Below are positions 1 to 7,796 of a DNA stretch of 16,129 bases, in pieces. Made by a program: the position numbers and the translations under genes. The notes under the pieces were generated by a model. That model had not been told where the DNA came from, ran no database searches, and was given only the letters and a program-made list of their open reading frames with translations. Source of the stretch: an uncultured Bacillaceae bacterium (GTDB taxonomy: Bacteria > Bacillota > Bacilli > Caldalkalibacillales > Caldalkalibacillaceae); contig CALBTX010000185.1 of assembly GCA_937967685.1 (NCBI GenBank), positions 1-16,129 of the forward strand, given 5' to 3'. Within the stretch, counting starts at the first letter, position 1, and each line of letters starts with the position of its first letter.

Positions 1-94
1 GGCATCGTACCAGGTTTTGACGTTGAATCGTCTTCATTTGGCATCGTACCAGGTTTTGACGTTGAATCGTCTTCATTTGGCATCGTACCAGGTT
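1..94. repeat. 39-bp direct tandem repeat crossing the polA stop codon
   Basis: Two identical 39-bp units lie at 1-39 and 40-78. The first 16 bases of a third unit follow at 79-94, after which the match breaks into unique polA coding sequence. Read on the minus strand, each unit carries the last polA codons (T-W-Y-D-A-K) and the TGA stop, so the gene tail is repeated downstream of the real stop. The unit is 13 codons long: the polA frame closes in every copy, while the other two frames stay open to the window edge. The array may continue outside the window. The neighbour expected by synteny, mutM, is not reached. Confidence 0.95.
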
Positions 95-2712
95 GGACCG
101 TAAGAAACGTCTACTTTTAAAGGCACGCGCAATTCCATGGCGTTTTCCATCACTTCCGGAACGAGCGCCTCCATTTGGGGCACTTCTTCCTTCGGCACTT
201 CCAATATCAATTCATCATGGACTTGCAATAATAGTTTGGATGTCAATTGTTCTTCTTTCAACCGGGAGGCGATCTCCACCATCGCCTTTTTGATAATGTC
301 CGCCGCCGTCCCTTGTATGGGCGTATTCATCGCCGTTCTTTCAGCAAAACTGCGCTGGTTAAAGTTGCGGCTGTTAATCTCCGGCAGATAGCGGCGGCGG
401 TTTAAAATCGTGCTGACATATCCATCTTTTTTCGCCTGTTGGACGACGTCCTCCATGTAAGCCTTGACCTTCGGAAAGGAAGCAAAATAACGCTCAATAA
501 ATTCCTTGGCCTCTTTGCGGGTGATGTTTAGATTTTGACTTAATCCATAATCACTGATGCCATAGACGATGCCGAAATTGACCGCCTTGGCCTGACGGCG
601 CATCAAGGGGGTCACTTCATCTTCGGAGACATGAAAGATGTCCATCGCCGTCCTGGCATGAATGTCCTCTCCTTGGCGAAAAGCCTCAACCAACCCTTCA
701 TCCTCGGAAATGTGGGCCAGAATACGCAATTCGATTTGAGAATAATCGGCGGCTAACAGCACGTGATCCTCATGGGCGGGAACAAATGCTTTTCGAATCT
801 TGCGCCCTTCCTCCAGACGGATGGGAATGTTTTGCAAGTTGGGATCAGTCGAACTCAATCTTCCCGTCGCGGTGATCGTCTGCTGAAAGGTTGTATGTAC
901 TTTGCCTGTGTCAGCATCAATCACTTTTAACAGGCCATCGATATACGTCGTTTGCAGTTTGCCGAGTTGGCGATAATGCAGCAGTTTGTCAATAATTTCA
1001 TGCTGCGGAGCCAACTTTTCCAACACTTCCGCGCTCGTTGAATAGCCAGTTTTCGTTTTCTTAATGACCGGCAGATTCAACTTATCAAACAATATTTCTC
1101 CCAACTGCTTCGGTGAATTGATATTAAACCGGACACCTCCGGCCAATGCATATATTTCTTCCGTCAATTCTTCCAGCCGTTCGTTTAGCTCCACACCCAT
1201 CTTTTCCAATTTTGAGCGGTCGACTTTAATGCCTTCCGTCTCCATTTCCCCCAGAATTTGGCTCAAAGGCAGTTCCAAATCGTAAAACAAACCGAGCATG
1301 CCGTGCTGCTCCAATTCGTCCTCCATGCGCTCTTTCGCTTCATAAATCACCCTTGCTTTACGAGCGATATGCTCATAAAGTGCCTCGGCCGAATCAGGCA
1401 GTTTGCGCTTGGCGCCCTTGCCGTAAATTTGTTCGTCACTTTGGATGGGTATATCGGCATAAGCGCCGGCCAGCTGATGCATGCCGAGATTCGATGCTGT
1501 CGGGTTTAACAAATAGGCCGCCAGAAATATATCGAAATCAATCCCGTTTAATTCCAGGCCTTTCCATTTCAAGACGACTTGGGTGCGCTTGGCGTTGTAC
1601 ACCCATTTCTTCTCTTCATCGCTCAGCCACTGTTGAAAACGGGACGAAGAACTGAGCCTATCAGAAGGAATGAAAAACAAGCCGTTTTCGTTGCAAATGC
1701 CGATCCCTTGTATATCCGCGCGATGATAATGTTCATCCACAACTTCCACATAAACGGCGGCCGGAGAAACGAGGGCTTCTTTCCACAAGGTTGAATCATC
1801 ATCATCGATCACTTTGAAATGAACGTCTTCAAATTCCTGCGCTTCGGTTGTCGCCTGTCCGATGCGATCAAGCAATGATTGAAATTCTAGTTCCTTAAAG
1901 ACGCGGACCACTTTGTCCCGATCAAAGCCTGCATACACCGTTTGCTTTAACTGAACGTCCAGCGGGGCATCCCGCTTAATGGTGGCTAATTGTTTGCTTA
2001 ACAAAGCCTGTTCTTTATGTTCTAACAGTTTTTCTTTCAGCTTTTTTCCCGGCACATCGTCAATATGAGCGTATGTATTTTCAACGGTCTCAAATTGATG
2101 GAGCAATTTGAGCGCTGTTTTTTCCCCCACGCCGGGCACTCCGGGAATATTGTCCGAAGCGTCCCCCATAAAACCTTTCAAGTCAATGATTTGTTCAGGG
2201 TTTAACCCGTACACTTCATCCAGACGCTGAAGATCGTAATATTCCACTTCGCTGATGCCTTTACGTGTTAAGGCCACATGAACGCGCTCGGAGATGATCT
2301 GGAACATGTCTTTATCACCAGTGACAATTTTGGTCAGCCATCCCTCCTGGTCCGCTTCACGCGCCAAAGTCCCTATAATGTCGTCCGCCTCATACTGTTC
2401 CAGTTCATAATGCGCGATCCCAAAGGCATCGAGCACCCGACGAATGGCGGGATATTGTTCAGCCAGTTCGGAAGGCGTCTTTTGTCGTTTTCCTTTGTAT
2501 GCTTGGTAATCTTGGTGGCGAAAAGTGATTTTTCCAGCATCAAATGCGACGAGCATATGTGTCGGCTGTTCTTCCTCCAATATTTTCAGCAGCATCGTTG
2601 TAAAACCATAAACCGCATTCGTATACTGCCCTTTGTCATTATTCAAGAGAGGCAGGGCGTAAAACGCACGGTTCGCTATGCTGTTTCCATCAATGAGAAT
2701 AAGCTTATTCAT
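73..2712 (-). CDS. polA: DNA polymerase I
   Basis: Family A DNA polymerase for Okazaki fragment processing and repair gap filling. It has 879 residues, close to the Bacillus/Geobacillus length. Residues 1-300 are the 5'-3' flap nuclease (LIDGNSIANRAFY, YEADDIIGTLA, TGDKDMFQ, then the GDASDNIPGVPGVGEKTAL helix-hairpin region). The middle domain has V-E-V where Klenow has its catalytic D-x-E, so the proofreading exonuclease is probably inactive, as in the Bst enzyme. Polymerase motif A is DYSQIELR near residue 655, motif B is RRQAKAVNFGIVYG, and motif C is VHDE near 834. I chose the second ATG (2712): a GGGTGA ribosome site lies 6 bases before it but directly abuts the first ATG (2718). It has its own promoter behind the mdh terminator. 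In B. subtilis phoPR lies between mdh and polA; here it does not. Confidence 0.98.
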   Translation of the reverse strand: MNKLILIDGNSIANRAFYALPLLNNDKGQYTNAVYGFTTMLLKILEEEQPTHMLVAFDAGKITFRHQDYQAYKGKRQKTPSELAEQYPAIRRVLDAFGIAHYELEQYEADDIIGTLAREADQEGWLTKIVTGDKDMFQIISERVHVALTRKGISEVEYYDLQRLDEVYGLNPEQIIDLKGFMGDASDNIPGVPGVGEKTALKLLHQFETVENTYAHIDDVPGKKLKEKLLEHKEQALLSKQLATIKRDAPLDVQLKQTVYAGFDRDKVVRVFKELEFQSLLDRIGQATTEAQEFEDVHFKVIDDDDSTLWKEALVSPAAVYVEVVDEHYHRADIQGIGICNENGLFFIPSDRLSSSSRFQQWLSDEEKKWVYNAKRTQVVLKWKGLELNGIDFDIFLAAYLLNPTASNLGMHQLAGAYADIPIQSDEQIYGKGAKRKLPDSAEALYEHIARKARVIYEAKERMEDELEQHGMLGLFYDLELPLSQILGEMETEGIKVDRSKLEKMGVELNERLEELTEEIYALAGGVRFNINSPKQLGEILFDKLNLPVIKKTKTGYSTSAEVLEKLAPQHEIIDKLLHYRQLGKLQTTYIDGLLKVIDADTGKVHTTFQQTITATGRLSSTDPNLQNIPIRLEEGRKIRKAFVPAHEDHVLLAADYSQIELRILAHISEDEGLVEAFRQGEDIHARTAMDIFHVSEDEVTPLMRRQAKAVNFGIVYGISDYGLSQNLNITRKEAKEFIERYFASFPKVKAYMEDVVQQAKKDGYVSTILNRRRYLPEINSRNFNQRSFAERTAMNTPIQGTAADIIKKAMVEIASRLKEEQLTSKLLLQVHDELILEVPKEEVPQMEALVPEVMENAMELRVPLKVDVSYGPTWYDAK

Positions 2713-2763
2713 TTTCATTCACCCAATTTCCATTTCAAGATGGACAAATATTGATACGACTAT

Positions 2764-2792
2764 ATTCTAGCACAGGATGACCAGACAACCAA
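2764..2792 (-). promoter_or_regulatory. Sigma-A-type promoter for polA
   Basis: On the minus strand a -35 box TTGGTT (2787-2792) is followed by a 17-base spacer ending in TGC (extended -10 TGn) and a -10 box TAGAAT (2764-2769). It lies just past the mdh terminator and about 50 bases before the polA start. This implies that polA is transcribed apart from citZ-icd-mdh. Confidence 0.6.
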
Positions 2793-2796
2793 TGAA

Positions 2797-2825
2797 CTTA
2801 AAAAACCCGGGAGAAACTCCCGGGT
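2797..2825 (-). terminator. Rho-independent terminator after mdh
   Basis: A perfect 9-bp GC-rich stem (2805-2813 with 2817-2825, arm ACCCGGGAG) with a 3-base loop is followed on the minus strand by a T-run (GTTTTTTAAG). It starts 14 bases after the mdh stop and closes the citZ-icd-mdh operon. Confidence 0.93.
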
Positions 2826-2839
2826 CTGTTGAGCATGTC

Positions 2840-3781
2840 TTAAATATCCAGCATCTGCATGACTCGCCGCACTGAGTCGGCCGATTTATCCAAATCTCTT
2901 TTTTCGTCTTCCGTCAAATCGAGTTCAATGACTTTCTCCAGACCGTTTCCCCCGAGTATCGTCGGCACGCCCAAGTAAAGATCATGGTAACCATATTCAC
3001 CTTCCAAATAGGCGATGGCAGGCAAAATGCGCTTCTTATCTTTCAAAATGGCTTCCACCATCTGGACGAGCGAAGCGGCCGGCGCATAATAGGCGCTGCC
3101 GGTACCCAGCAGGGAGACGATCTCACCTCCGCCTTTACGGGTGCGCTCAACGATTTTATCCAAACGATCCTGTGGAATCAGTTTGGTCAACGGAATGCCT
3201 CCGGCGTTGGAATAACGAATGAGCGGGACCATATCGTCCCCGTGTCCGCCCAAAACAAATCCGTTCACGTCTTCGACGGACACATTTAATTCCTGAGCGA
3301 CAAACGTGCGAAACCGTGCCGTATCGAGCACGCCGGATTGACCGATGACCCTGTTTTTCGGGAAACCGGACGTTTTAAACACGGAATATGTCATCGCGTC
3401 CACCGGATTGGTCAGCACGATGATAAAACAGTCCGGTGAATAGCGGACGACTTGTTCCGTCACACTTTTCATGATTCCCGCATTCGTATTGACCAAATCA
3501 TCCCGGCTCATACCCGGTTTACGGGCGACACCGGCGGTAATGACGACTATATCGGAATCGGCTGTTTCTTCGTAATGGCTTGTCCCGATGATGTTTGCAT
3601 CGAAGCCTTGTACGGGACCGGCTTCGAGCATATCCAGCGCCTTTCCTTTTGTCGGATCTTCCAGTTGGGGAAGATCAACAATGACGACATCTCCCAATTC
3701 TTTTTGGGCTGCCATTAAAGCGGTGGTAGCCCCGGTAAAACCGCTGCCGATAATTGATATTTTACGGCGTTTGATTGTCAT
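2840..3781 (-). CDS. mdh: Malate dehydrogenase (NAD)
   Basis: LDH-like malate dehydrogenase, interconverting malate and oxaloacetate with NAD in the TCA cycle; cytosolic. It has 313 residues against 312 in B. subtilis. The Rossmann loop is G12-S-G14-F-T-G17, with Asp36 at the end of the second strand, typical of NAD use. Substrate-binding arginines are Arg87 (ARKPG, the malate-type residue at the specificity position), Arg93 and Arg156. The catalytic pair is Asp153 (VLDTARF) and His180 (GGHGDD). The ATG at 3781 was chosen over one six codons upstream, because AGGAG lies 8-9 bases before it and the extra residues (MLGERT) are not part of the fold. It is the last gene of citZ-icd-mdh, 27 bases after icd. 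Confidence 0.98.
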   Translation of the reverse strand: MTIKRRKISIIGSGFTGATTALMAAQKELGDVVIVDLPQLEDPTKGKALDMLEAGPVQGFDANIIGTSHYEETADSDIVVITAGVARKPGMSRDDLVNTNAGIMKSVTEQVVRYSPDCFIIVLTNPVDAMTYSVFKTSGFPKNRVIGQSGVLDTARFRTFVAQELNVSVEDVNGFVLGGHGDDMVPLIRYSNAGGIPLTKLIPQDRLDKIVERTRKGGGEIVSLLGTGSAYYAPAASLVQMVEAILKDKKRILPAIAYLEGEYGYHDLYLGVPTILGGNGLEKVIELDLTEDEKRDLDKSADSVRRVMQMLDI

Positions 3782-3808
3782 GGTTCTCTCTCCTAACATC
3801 CTAAAAAC

Positions 3809-5107
3809 TTAAAGATTTTTGATTAACGCATCTCCAAATTCCGAACATTTCACCTCGGTGGCGCCATCCATCAAGCGGGCAAAATCGTAGGTGACCACCT
3901 TGGATCCGATCGTTTTATCCATGGACTGGATAATGAGATCTGCCGCTTCATGCCATCCCAGATGGCGCAACATGAGTTCGCCGGATAGAATGACCGAAGA
4001 CGGATTCACCTTATCCAAACCGGCATATTTCGGCGCCGTGCCGTGGGTCGCTTCAAAGATCGCATGCCCGCTGTCATAATTAATATTGGCACCGGGGGCA
4101 ATACCGATTCCTCCAACTTGGGCGGCGAGTGCATCCGAAATGTAATCCCCGTTTAAGTTCATCGTGGCGACGACGTCAAATTCAGCCGGACGGGTTAATA
4201 TTTGTTGTAAAAAGATGTCGGCGATGGCATCCTTAATGATGATTTTTCCTTCTGCTTCAGCCTGGCTTTGGGCTTCATTGGCTGCGTCTCTGCCTTTCTC
4301 CTCGGCAATGCGGTCGTATTCCGCCCAAGTGAATACTTTATCTCCGTATTCTCTTTCAGCCATTTCGTAACCCCAATTTTTGAAGGCCCCTTCGGTAAAC
4401 TTCATGATGTTTCCTTTATGTACCAGCGTGACGCTTTTGCGCTTGTTGTCCAGCGCGTATTCTATCGCTCCGCGCACCAAACGTTCGGTTCCTTCTCTGG
4501 AAACCGGTTTGATGCCGATGCCGGACGTTTCCGGGAAACGGATGTTTTGTACACCCATTTCATCTTGCAAAAAGGAGATCACTTTCTTCACTTCTGGGGA
4601 ACCGGACTCCCATTCGATCCCGGCATAAATATCTTCGGTATTTTCACGGAATATGGCCATATCCACCAGTTCAGGTTGGCGGACAGGCGACGGAACACCG
4701 GTAAAATAACGCACGGGTCGGAGACAGACGTAAAGATCGAGTTTTTGGCGCAAGGCAACGTTTAAAGAACGGATGCCTCCCCCGATCGGGGTCGTCAACG
4801 GCCCTTTGATGGCAATCAAATATTCGCGGATCGCTTCCAGCGTATCTTCCGGCAGCCATTCATTAAACTTGTCGTACGCTTTTTGACCGGCGTACACTTC
4901 ATACCAGGCAATTTTCTTTTGACCGTTATAAGCCTTTTCCACCGCTGCATCAAGCACGCGGGATGCAGCCGCCCAAATATCCGGTCCCGTCCCGTCTCCT
5001 TCAATAAAGGGAATGATCGGATGATCGGGCACGTTTAACTGACCGTTGCTCCCTTTTGTAATTTTTTCCCCTTCCGTCGGAGGGGTATAATGTTTAAAAT
5101 TGGGCAT
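3809..5107 (-). CDS. icd: Isocitrate dehydrogenase (NADP)
   Basis: Oxidative decarboxylation of isocitrate to 2-oxoglutarate in the TCA cycle, supplying NADPH. It has 432 residues, slightly longer than B. subtilis Icd; the extra length appears to lie near residues 268-290, in an Ala/Glu-rich stretch. Isocitrate-binding residues are Ser114 and Asn116 (GGIRSLN), Arg120, Arg130 and Arg154. Tyr161 and Lys231 are the catalytic pair. Asp321 and Asp325 (NGDYISDA) are in the metal site. HGTAPKYAG carries Lys360-Tyr361, the NADP-type pair. The ATG at 5107 follows AGGAGG by 9 bases; an upstream in-frame TTG directly abuts AGGAGG and cannot be the start. It sits 37 bases after citZ and shares its transcript. 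Confidence 0.98.
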   Translation of the reverse strand: MPNFKHYTPPTEGEKITKGSNGQLNVPDHPIIPFIEGDGTGPDIWAAASRVLDAAVEKAYNGQKKIAWYEVYAGQKAYDKFNEWLPEDTLEAIREYLIAIKGPLTTPIGGGIRSLNVALRQKLDLYVCLRPVRYFTGVPSPVRQPELVDMAIFRENTEDIYAGIEWESGSPEVKKVISFLQDEMGVQNIRFPETSGIGIKPVSREGTERLVRGAIEYALDNKRKSVTLVHKGNIMKFTEGAFKNWGYEMAEREYGDKVFTWAEYDRIAEEKGRDAANEAQSQAEAEGKIIIKDAIADIFLQQILTRPAEFDVVATMNLNGDYISDALAAQVGGIGIAPGANINYDSGHAIFEATHGTAPKYAGLDKVNPSSVILSGELMLRHLGWHEAADLIIQSMDKTIGSKVVTYDFARLMDGATEVKCSEFGDALIKNL

Positions 5108-5144
5108 TCTCCACAACCTCCTAGAATGTTATAGATGACTTAAT

Positions 5145-6254
5145 CTATCTCTGATTAAGCGGGACATACTTCTGTTTGCCAGGTCCCACATAATCGGCGC
5201 GGGGACGAATCAAGCGGTTGTTGGCATATTGTTCCAAAATGTGGGCGATCCAACCGGAGGTGCGTGAAACCGCAAAAATAGGGGTGAACAAATCCCGAGG
5301 TATCCCTAAACTGTAGTACACTGAAGCGGAGTAAAAATCGACGTTCGGTTTTAAACCTTTTTCCCGCTGGACGATCTCGTCAATTTTCACCGACAGATCA
5401 TACCATTTCGGTTCGCCTGTCTTTTGCGTTAACTGTCTGGACATTTCTTTCAAATGTTTCGCCCGGGGATCCCCGTTTTTGTAGACCCGGTGACCAAAGC
5501 CCATGATTTTTTTCTTCTTGGCCAGCGCGTCTAAAATATATTCCTCCGCTTTGTCCACCTCACCAATCTCCTGCAGCATGGCCATCACCTGTTCATTGGC
5601 CCCGCCGTGCAAAGGACCTTTCAAAGCACCGATAGCCGATGTCAGGCCGGAATACATATCGGAAAGTGTAGCCACCGTCACCCGGGCGGTGAAAGTGGAT
5701 GCATTGAACTCGTGATCTGCATGAAGAACCAGCGCTTTGTTGAAAGCCCTCTCATGAACTTCCGACGGTTCCTCACCGGATAACATATATAAGAAATTAG
5801 CCGCAAAACTCAGGTCTGAACGGGGTTCTACCAGCTCTTTTCCTTCCCTCAGCCTGGCAATGGCCGCGACAATCGTCCCGATTTGAGCCTGCAACCGGAC
5901 TGCTTTATGTAAGTTCGCTTCCTCTTCCATCACATCTGCTTCTTCGTCATACAGAGCTAAGCTTGAGATGGCCGTTCTTAAAGCCGCCATCGGATGAATC
6001 GTTTTAGGGAACAGGCGCATCTGTTCAACCACTTGTAAAGGAATCCCGGTCTGTTCGGTCAATTCAGCTTTAAATTGGCTCAATTCCGTTTGGTTTGGAA
6101 GTTTTCCATACCATAATAAATAGACCACTTCTTCAAAGCTAGCGTGATTGGCTAAATCATCGATATCAAATCCGCGGTAAGTCAAAACACCGTCAATGAT
6201 TGAACTGACGGAAGATTCAGCCGCCACGACCCCTTCCAATCCTTGGGTACTCAT
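5145..6254 (-). CDS. citZ: Citrate synthase
   Basis: Condenses acetyl-CoA and oxaloacetate to citrate, entering the TCA cycle. It has 369 residues (B. subtilis CitZ about 372). The catalytic residues are His216 (GPLHGGANE), His255 (GFGHRVYK) and Asp307 (VDFYSAS); His181 (HADHE) and Arg330/Arg349 lie in expected substrate-binding segments. A longer frame opens at 6323, but that codon lies about where the candidate P1 transcript should begin and has no ribosome site. The ATG at 6254 has AAGGAG 10 bases before it and matches the family N-terminus (MSTQGLEGVVA). It is the first gene of citZ-icd-mdh, with two candidate promoters upstream. I found no clear CcpC (ATAA-N7-TTAT) or CcpA operator. Confidence 0.98.
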   Translation of the reverse strand: MSTQGLEGVVAAESSVSSIIDGVLTYRGFDIDDLANHASFEEVVYLLWYGKLPNQTELSQFKAELTEQTGIPLQVVEQMRLFPKTIHPMAALRTAISSLALYDEEADVMEEEANLHKAVRLQAQIGTIVAAIARLREGKELVEPRSDLSFAANFLYMLSGEEPSEVHERAFNKALVLHADHEFNASTFTARVTVATLSDMYSGLTSAIGALKGPLHGGANEQVMAMLQEIGEVDKAEEYILDALAKKKKIMGFGHRVYKNGDPRAKHLKEMSRQLTQKTGEPKWYDLSVKIDEIVQREKGLKPNVDFYSASVYYSLGIPRDLFTPIFAVSRTSGWIAHILEQYANNRLIRPRADYVGPGKQKYVPLNQR

Positions 6255-6327
6255 TTGTGCATCTCTCCTTTTCTTTCCGAATTTCAGACAATAACGCTCA
6301 CCGGATCCATAAAAGTTGCGCATATTA

Positions 6328-6356
6328 AGTATAAATCAAATGCATATATTTGTGAA
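6328..6356 (-). promoter_or_regulatory. citZ proximal promoter (P1)
   Basis: Minus-strand -35 box TTCACA (6351-6356) matches the consensus in 5 of 6 positions, with a 17-base spacer and -10 box TATACT (6328-6333), also 5 of 6. Transcription should begin near 6321, leaving a leader of about 67 bases before the citZ ATG. Confidence 0.75.
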
Positions 6357-6399
6357 TATACAGCCATCTTTTCAAAACCAGTCGTCTCTTTCGTTATTA

Positions 6400-6428
6400 A
6401 TTGTAGCATAACTCAGTGACCTTGTCTT
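6400..6428 (-). promoter_or_regulatory. citZ distal promoter (P2)
   Basis: A second minus-strand promoter-like site: -35 AAGACA (6423-6428), 17-base spacer ending TGC (extended -10), -10 TACAAT (6400-6405). It is back to back with the putative ytvI promoter; the two -35 boxes are 3 bases apart, so polymerases on them would compete. Confidence 0.5.
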
Positions 6429-6431
6429 GCA

Positions 6432-6460
6432 TTGTACAAACGGTTGAAACATTGTAAGAT
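6432..6460 (+). promoter_or_regulatory. Possible ytvI promoter
   Basis: Plus-strand TTGTAC (6432-6437), 17-base spacer, TAAGAT (6455-6460). Both boxes are only moderate matches to sigma-A. The placement, about 65 bases before the TTG start and divergent from citZ, is the main support. Confidence 0.4.
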
Positions 6461-6526
6461 AGAAACAAATCAGGACAAGTAGGCTGACTCTCCAAGAGGC
6501 AAATCGGACGAAAGGGGTTTAACGTA

Positions 6527-7636
6527 TTGGAAAAATCTTTCTGGCTTTCCGCTGTCCGGCTTCTGATTGTTCTAGCAGCCATCGGGCTCTTATTCATCGC
6601 CCTTTACTTTACACTGCCGCTGATTTATCCTTTCCTCCTCGGTTTTTTGCTCGCCTACATATTTAATCCGGTAGTGAACTGGCTGGAAGAAAAAGCACGG
6701 TTTCCCCGCTGGCTCTCCGTCATTTTGATCATCGTCATTGTGCTCGCTTTTATCGTTACGGTTGTCACTCTCGCCGTCATCGGCACGGCATCCGAGATTA
6801 ATAAAGTGCAATACCATCTTCAAGAAAATGTCGACGAATATATCAGGCAGGTGGAATCTTTTATCATTGAAGACGTCGTTTCCTTTTACGATCAGTTTAC
6901 GCGTTTCTTCAGTTCCCTTGATCCGGAAATGCAACGGAACATTGAAAATTATGTGGAGCAAATTTCGAGCCGCTTCGTGGAAATGGTCAGCGAAGCTGTG
7001 ACCACCTTCCTAAACGGTGTACTTGCTTTTCTGAGCGCCATCCCGATCATCGCCACCGCTTTTGTCTTTGCGCTTCTGGCTTCCTTTTTCATCAGTAAAG
7101 ACTGGTACAAATGGAGAAAAGTCTTTATCAATATCGTCCCGGAACCTGTTCTGCACAGCGGCGGAGCGGTGATCAGAGATTTGAAACAGGCCCTCTTCGG
7201 CTTCATCAAAGCTCAGTTAACACTCATATCCATCACCTTTATCATTATTCTCACCGGGCTGATGATTATGCGCATTGAATACGCATTGACCATTGCCTTG
7301 ATCGCCTCTCTGATCGACTTGCTTCCTTACCTTGGTACAGGTCTCGTCTTCATCCCCTGGATCATCTACTCTTTCATCAGTGGTCAGTATGGGATGGTGA
7401 TCGGTCTCTCCATTTTGTACGGACTGGTTCTCATCCAGCGCCAAATGATGGAGCCGAAAATATTGGGAGACAACGTCGGCTTGGATCCCCTGACCACCTT
7501 GTTCGCTTTGTTTGTCGGATTTCAGCTGTTTGGCGTCGTCGGTTTGATTGTCGGCCCCGTACTGATGGTCATTCTGTTCGCCGTGCACCGCGCGGGCGTT
7601 TTTCGGGAAATATGGACTTTTGTCAAAGGAACCTGA
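6527..7636 (+). CDS. ytvI: AI-2E/PerM-family membrane protein, YtvI-like
   Basis: Polytopic inner-membrane protein of the AI-2E transporter (PerM) superfamily, 369 residues (B. subtilis YtvI about 371). Hydrophobic segments lie near residues 8-28, 31-48, 62-86, 158-189, 227-248, 252-284, 287-303 and 322-352. A hydrophilic, probably amphipathic, stretch at 88-150 is typical of the family. Signature segments are DLLPYLGTG (264-272) and EPKILGDNVGLDPLTTL (309-325). The start is TTG, 9 bases after AAAGGGG. It is the only plus-strand gene here, divergent from citZ, as ytvI is in B. subtilis. The substrate is unknown: some family members export small molecules or act as Na+/H+ antiporters, and YtvI itself has been named as sporulation-linked. 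The family is sure; the ytvI name rests partly on synteny. Confidence 0.9.
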   Translation: MEKSFWLSAVRLLIVLAAIGLLFIALYFTLPLIYPFLLGFLLAYIFNPVVNWLEEKARFPRWLSVILIIVIVLAFIVTVVTLAVIGTASEINKVQYHLQENVDEYIRQVESFIIEDVVSFYDQFTRFFSSLDPEMQRNIENYVEQISSRFVEMVSEAVTTFLNGVLAFLSAIPIIATAFVFALLASFFISKDWYKWRKVFINIVPEPVLHSGGAVIRDLKQALFGFIKAQLTLISITFIIILTGLMIMRIEYALTIALIASLIDLLPYLGTGLVFIPWIIYSFISGQYGMVIGLSILYGLVLIQRQMMEPKILGDNVGLDPLTTLFALFVGFQLFGVVGLIVGPVLMVILFAVHRAGVFREIWTFVKGT

Positions 7637-7641
7637 TTATC

Positions 7642-7676
7642 GATGACAAATTATAGATGACAAATTATAAATGACC
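7642..7676. repeat. 14-bp tandem repeat after ytvI
   Basis: Two perfect 14-bp units (GATGACAAATTATA, 7642-7655 and 7656-7669) are followed by a partial third (7670-7676, first base changed). They start 5 bases after the ytvI stop. Confidence 0.85.
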
Positions 7677-7689
7677 GAATACACATCAT

Positions 7690-7733
7690 AAAAACCAGCG
7701 ACCTTCCATTGCCGGTAAGGAACGCTGGTTTTT
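7690..7733. terminator. Bidirectional terminator between ytvI and sodC
   Basis: An 11-bp perfect inverted repeat (AAAAACCAGCG at 7690-7700 with its complement at 7723-7733) encloses 22 bases that can pair further (TTCC/GGAA). The A-run on one side and T-run on the other let it serve both convergent genes: ytvI on plus and sodC on minus. Confidence 0.9.
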
Positions 7734-7750
7734 GTCATCAGTATGGTTGG

Positions 7751-7796
7751 TGATCAGTTTACTTGATGATCAGTTTACTTGATGATCAGTTTACTT
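7751..7796. repeat. 16-bp tandem repeat crossing the sodC stop codon
   Basis: Two perfect 16-bp units (TGATCAGTTTACTTGA at 7751-7766 and 7767-7782) and 14 bases of a third (7783-7796). The third copy contains the sodC TAA stop (7791-7793) and the last Lys codon, so on the minus strand the gene end is duplicated downstream. Each unit holds a TGATCA palindrome. Confidence 0.92.

Noticed and set aside
1..94. CRISPR-like array at the left edge
   Set aside because: The units are directly adjacent with no unique spacers and are coding sequence of polA, so this is a plain tandem repeat.
2278..2754. 158-codon plus-strand open frame
   Set aside because: It lies opposite the polA nuclease domain and its promoter, has no recognisable domain, and the minus-strand polA reading is certain. 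It is a complement shadow.
4268..4765. 165-codon plus-strand open frame
   Set aside because: Antisense to icd, no domain and no promoter or ribosome site noticed.
6255..6330. Catabolite-responsive (cre) site in the citZ leader
   Set aside because: A GTGAGCGTTATTGTC stretch looks similar but the spacing around CG is wrong for the consensus.
6431..6466. Imperfect direct repeat ATTGTA...GAAAC before ytvI
   Set aside because: The two copies differ in length by four bases and share only the ends; too weak to claim.
6590..7588. Two 123-codon minus-strand open frames
   Set aside because: Antisense to ytvI; Asp/Gln/His-rich translations are mirror images of hydrophobic membrane codons.
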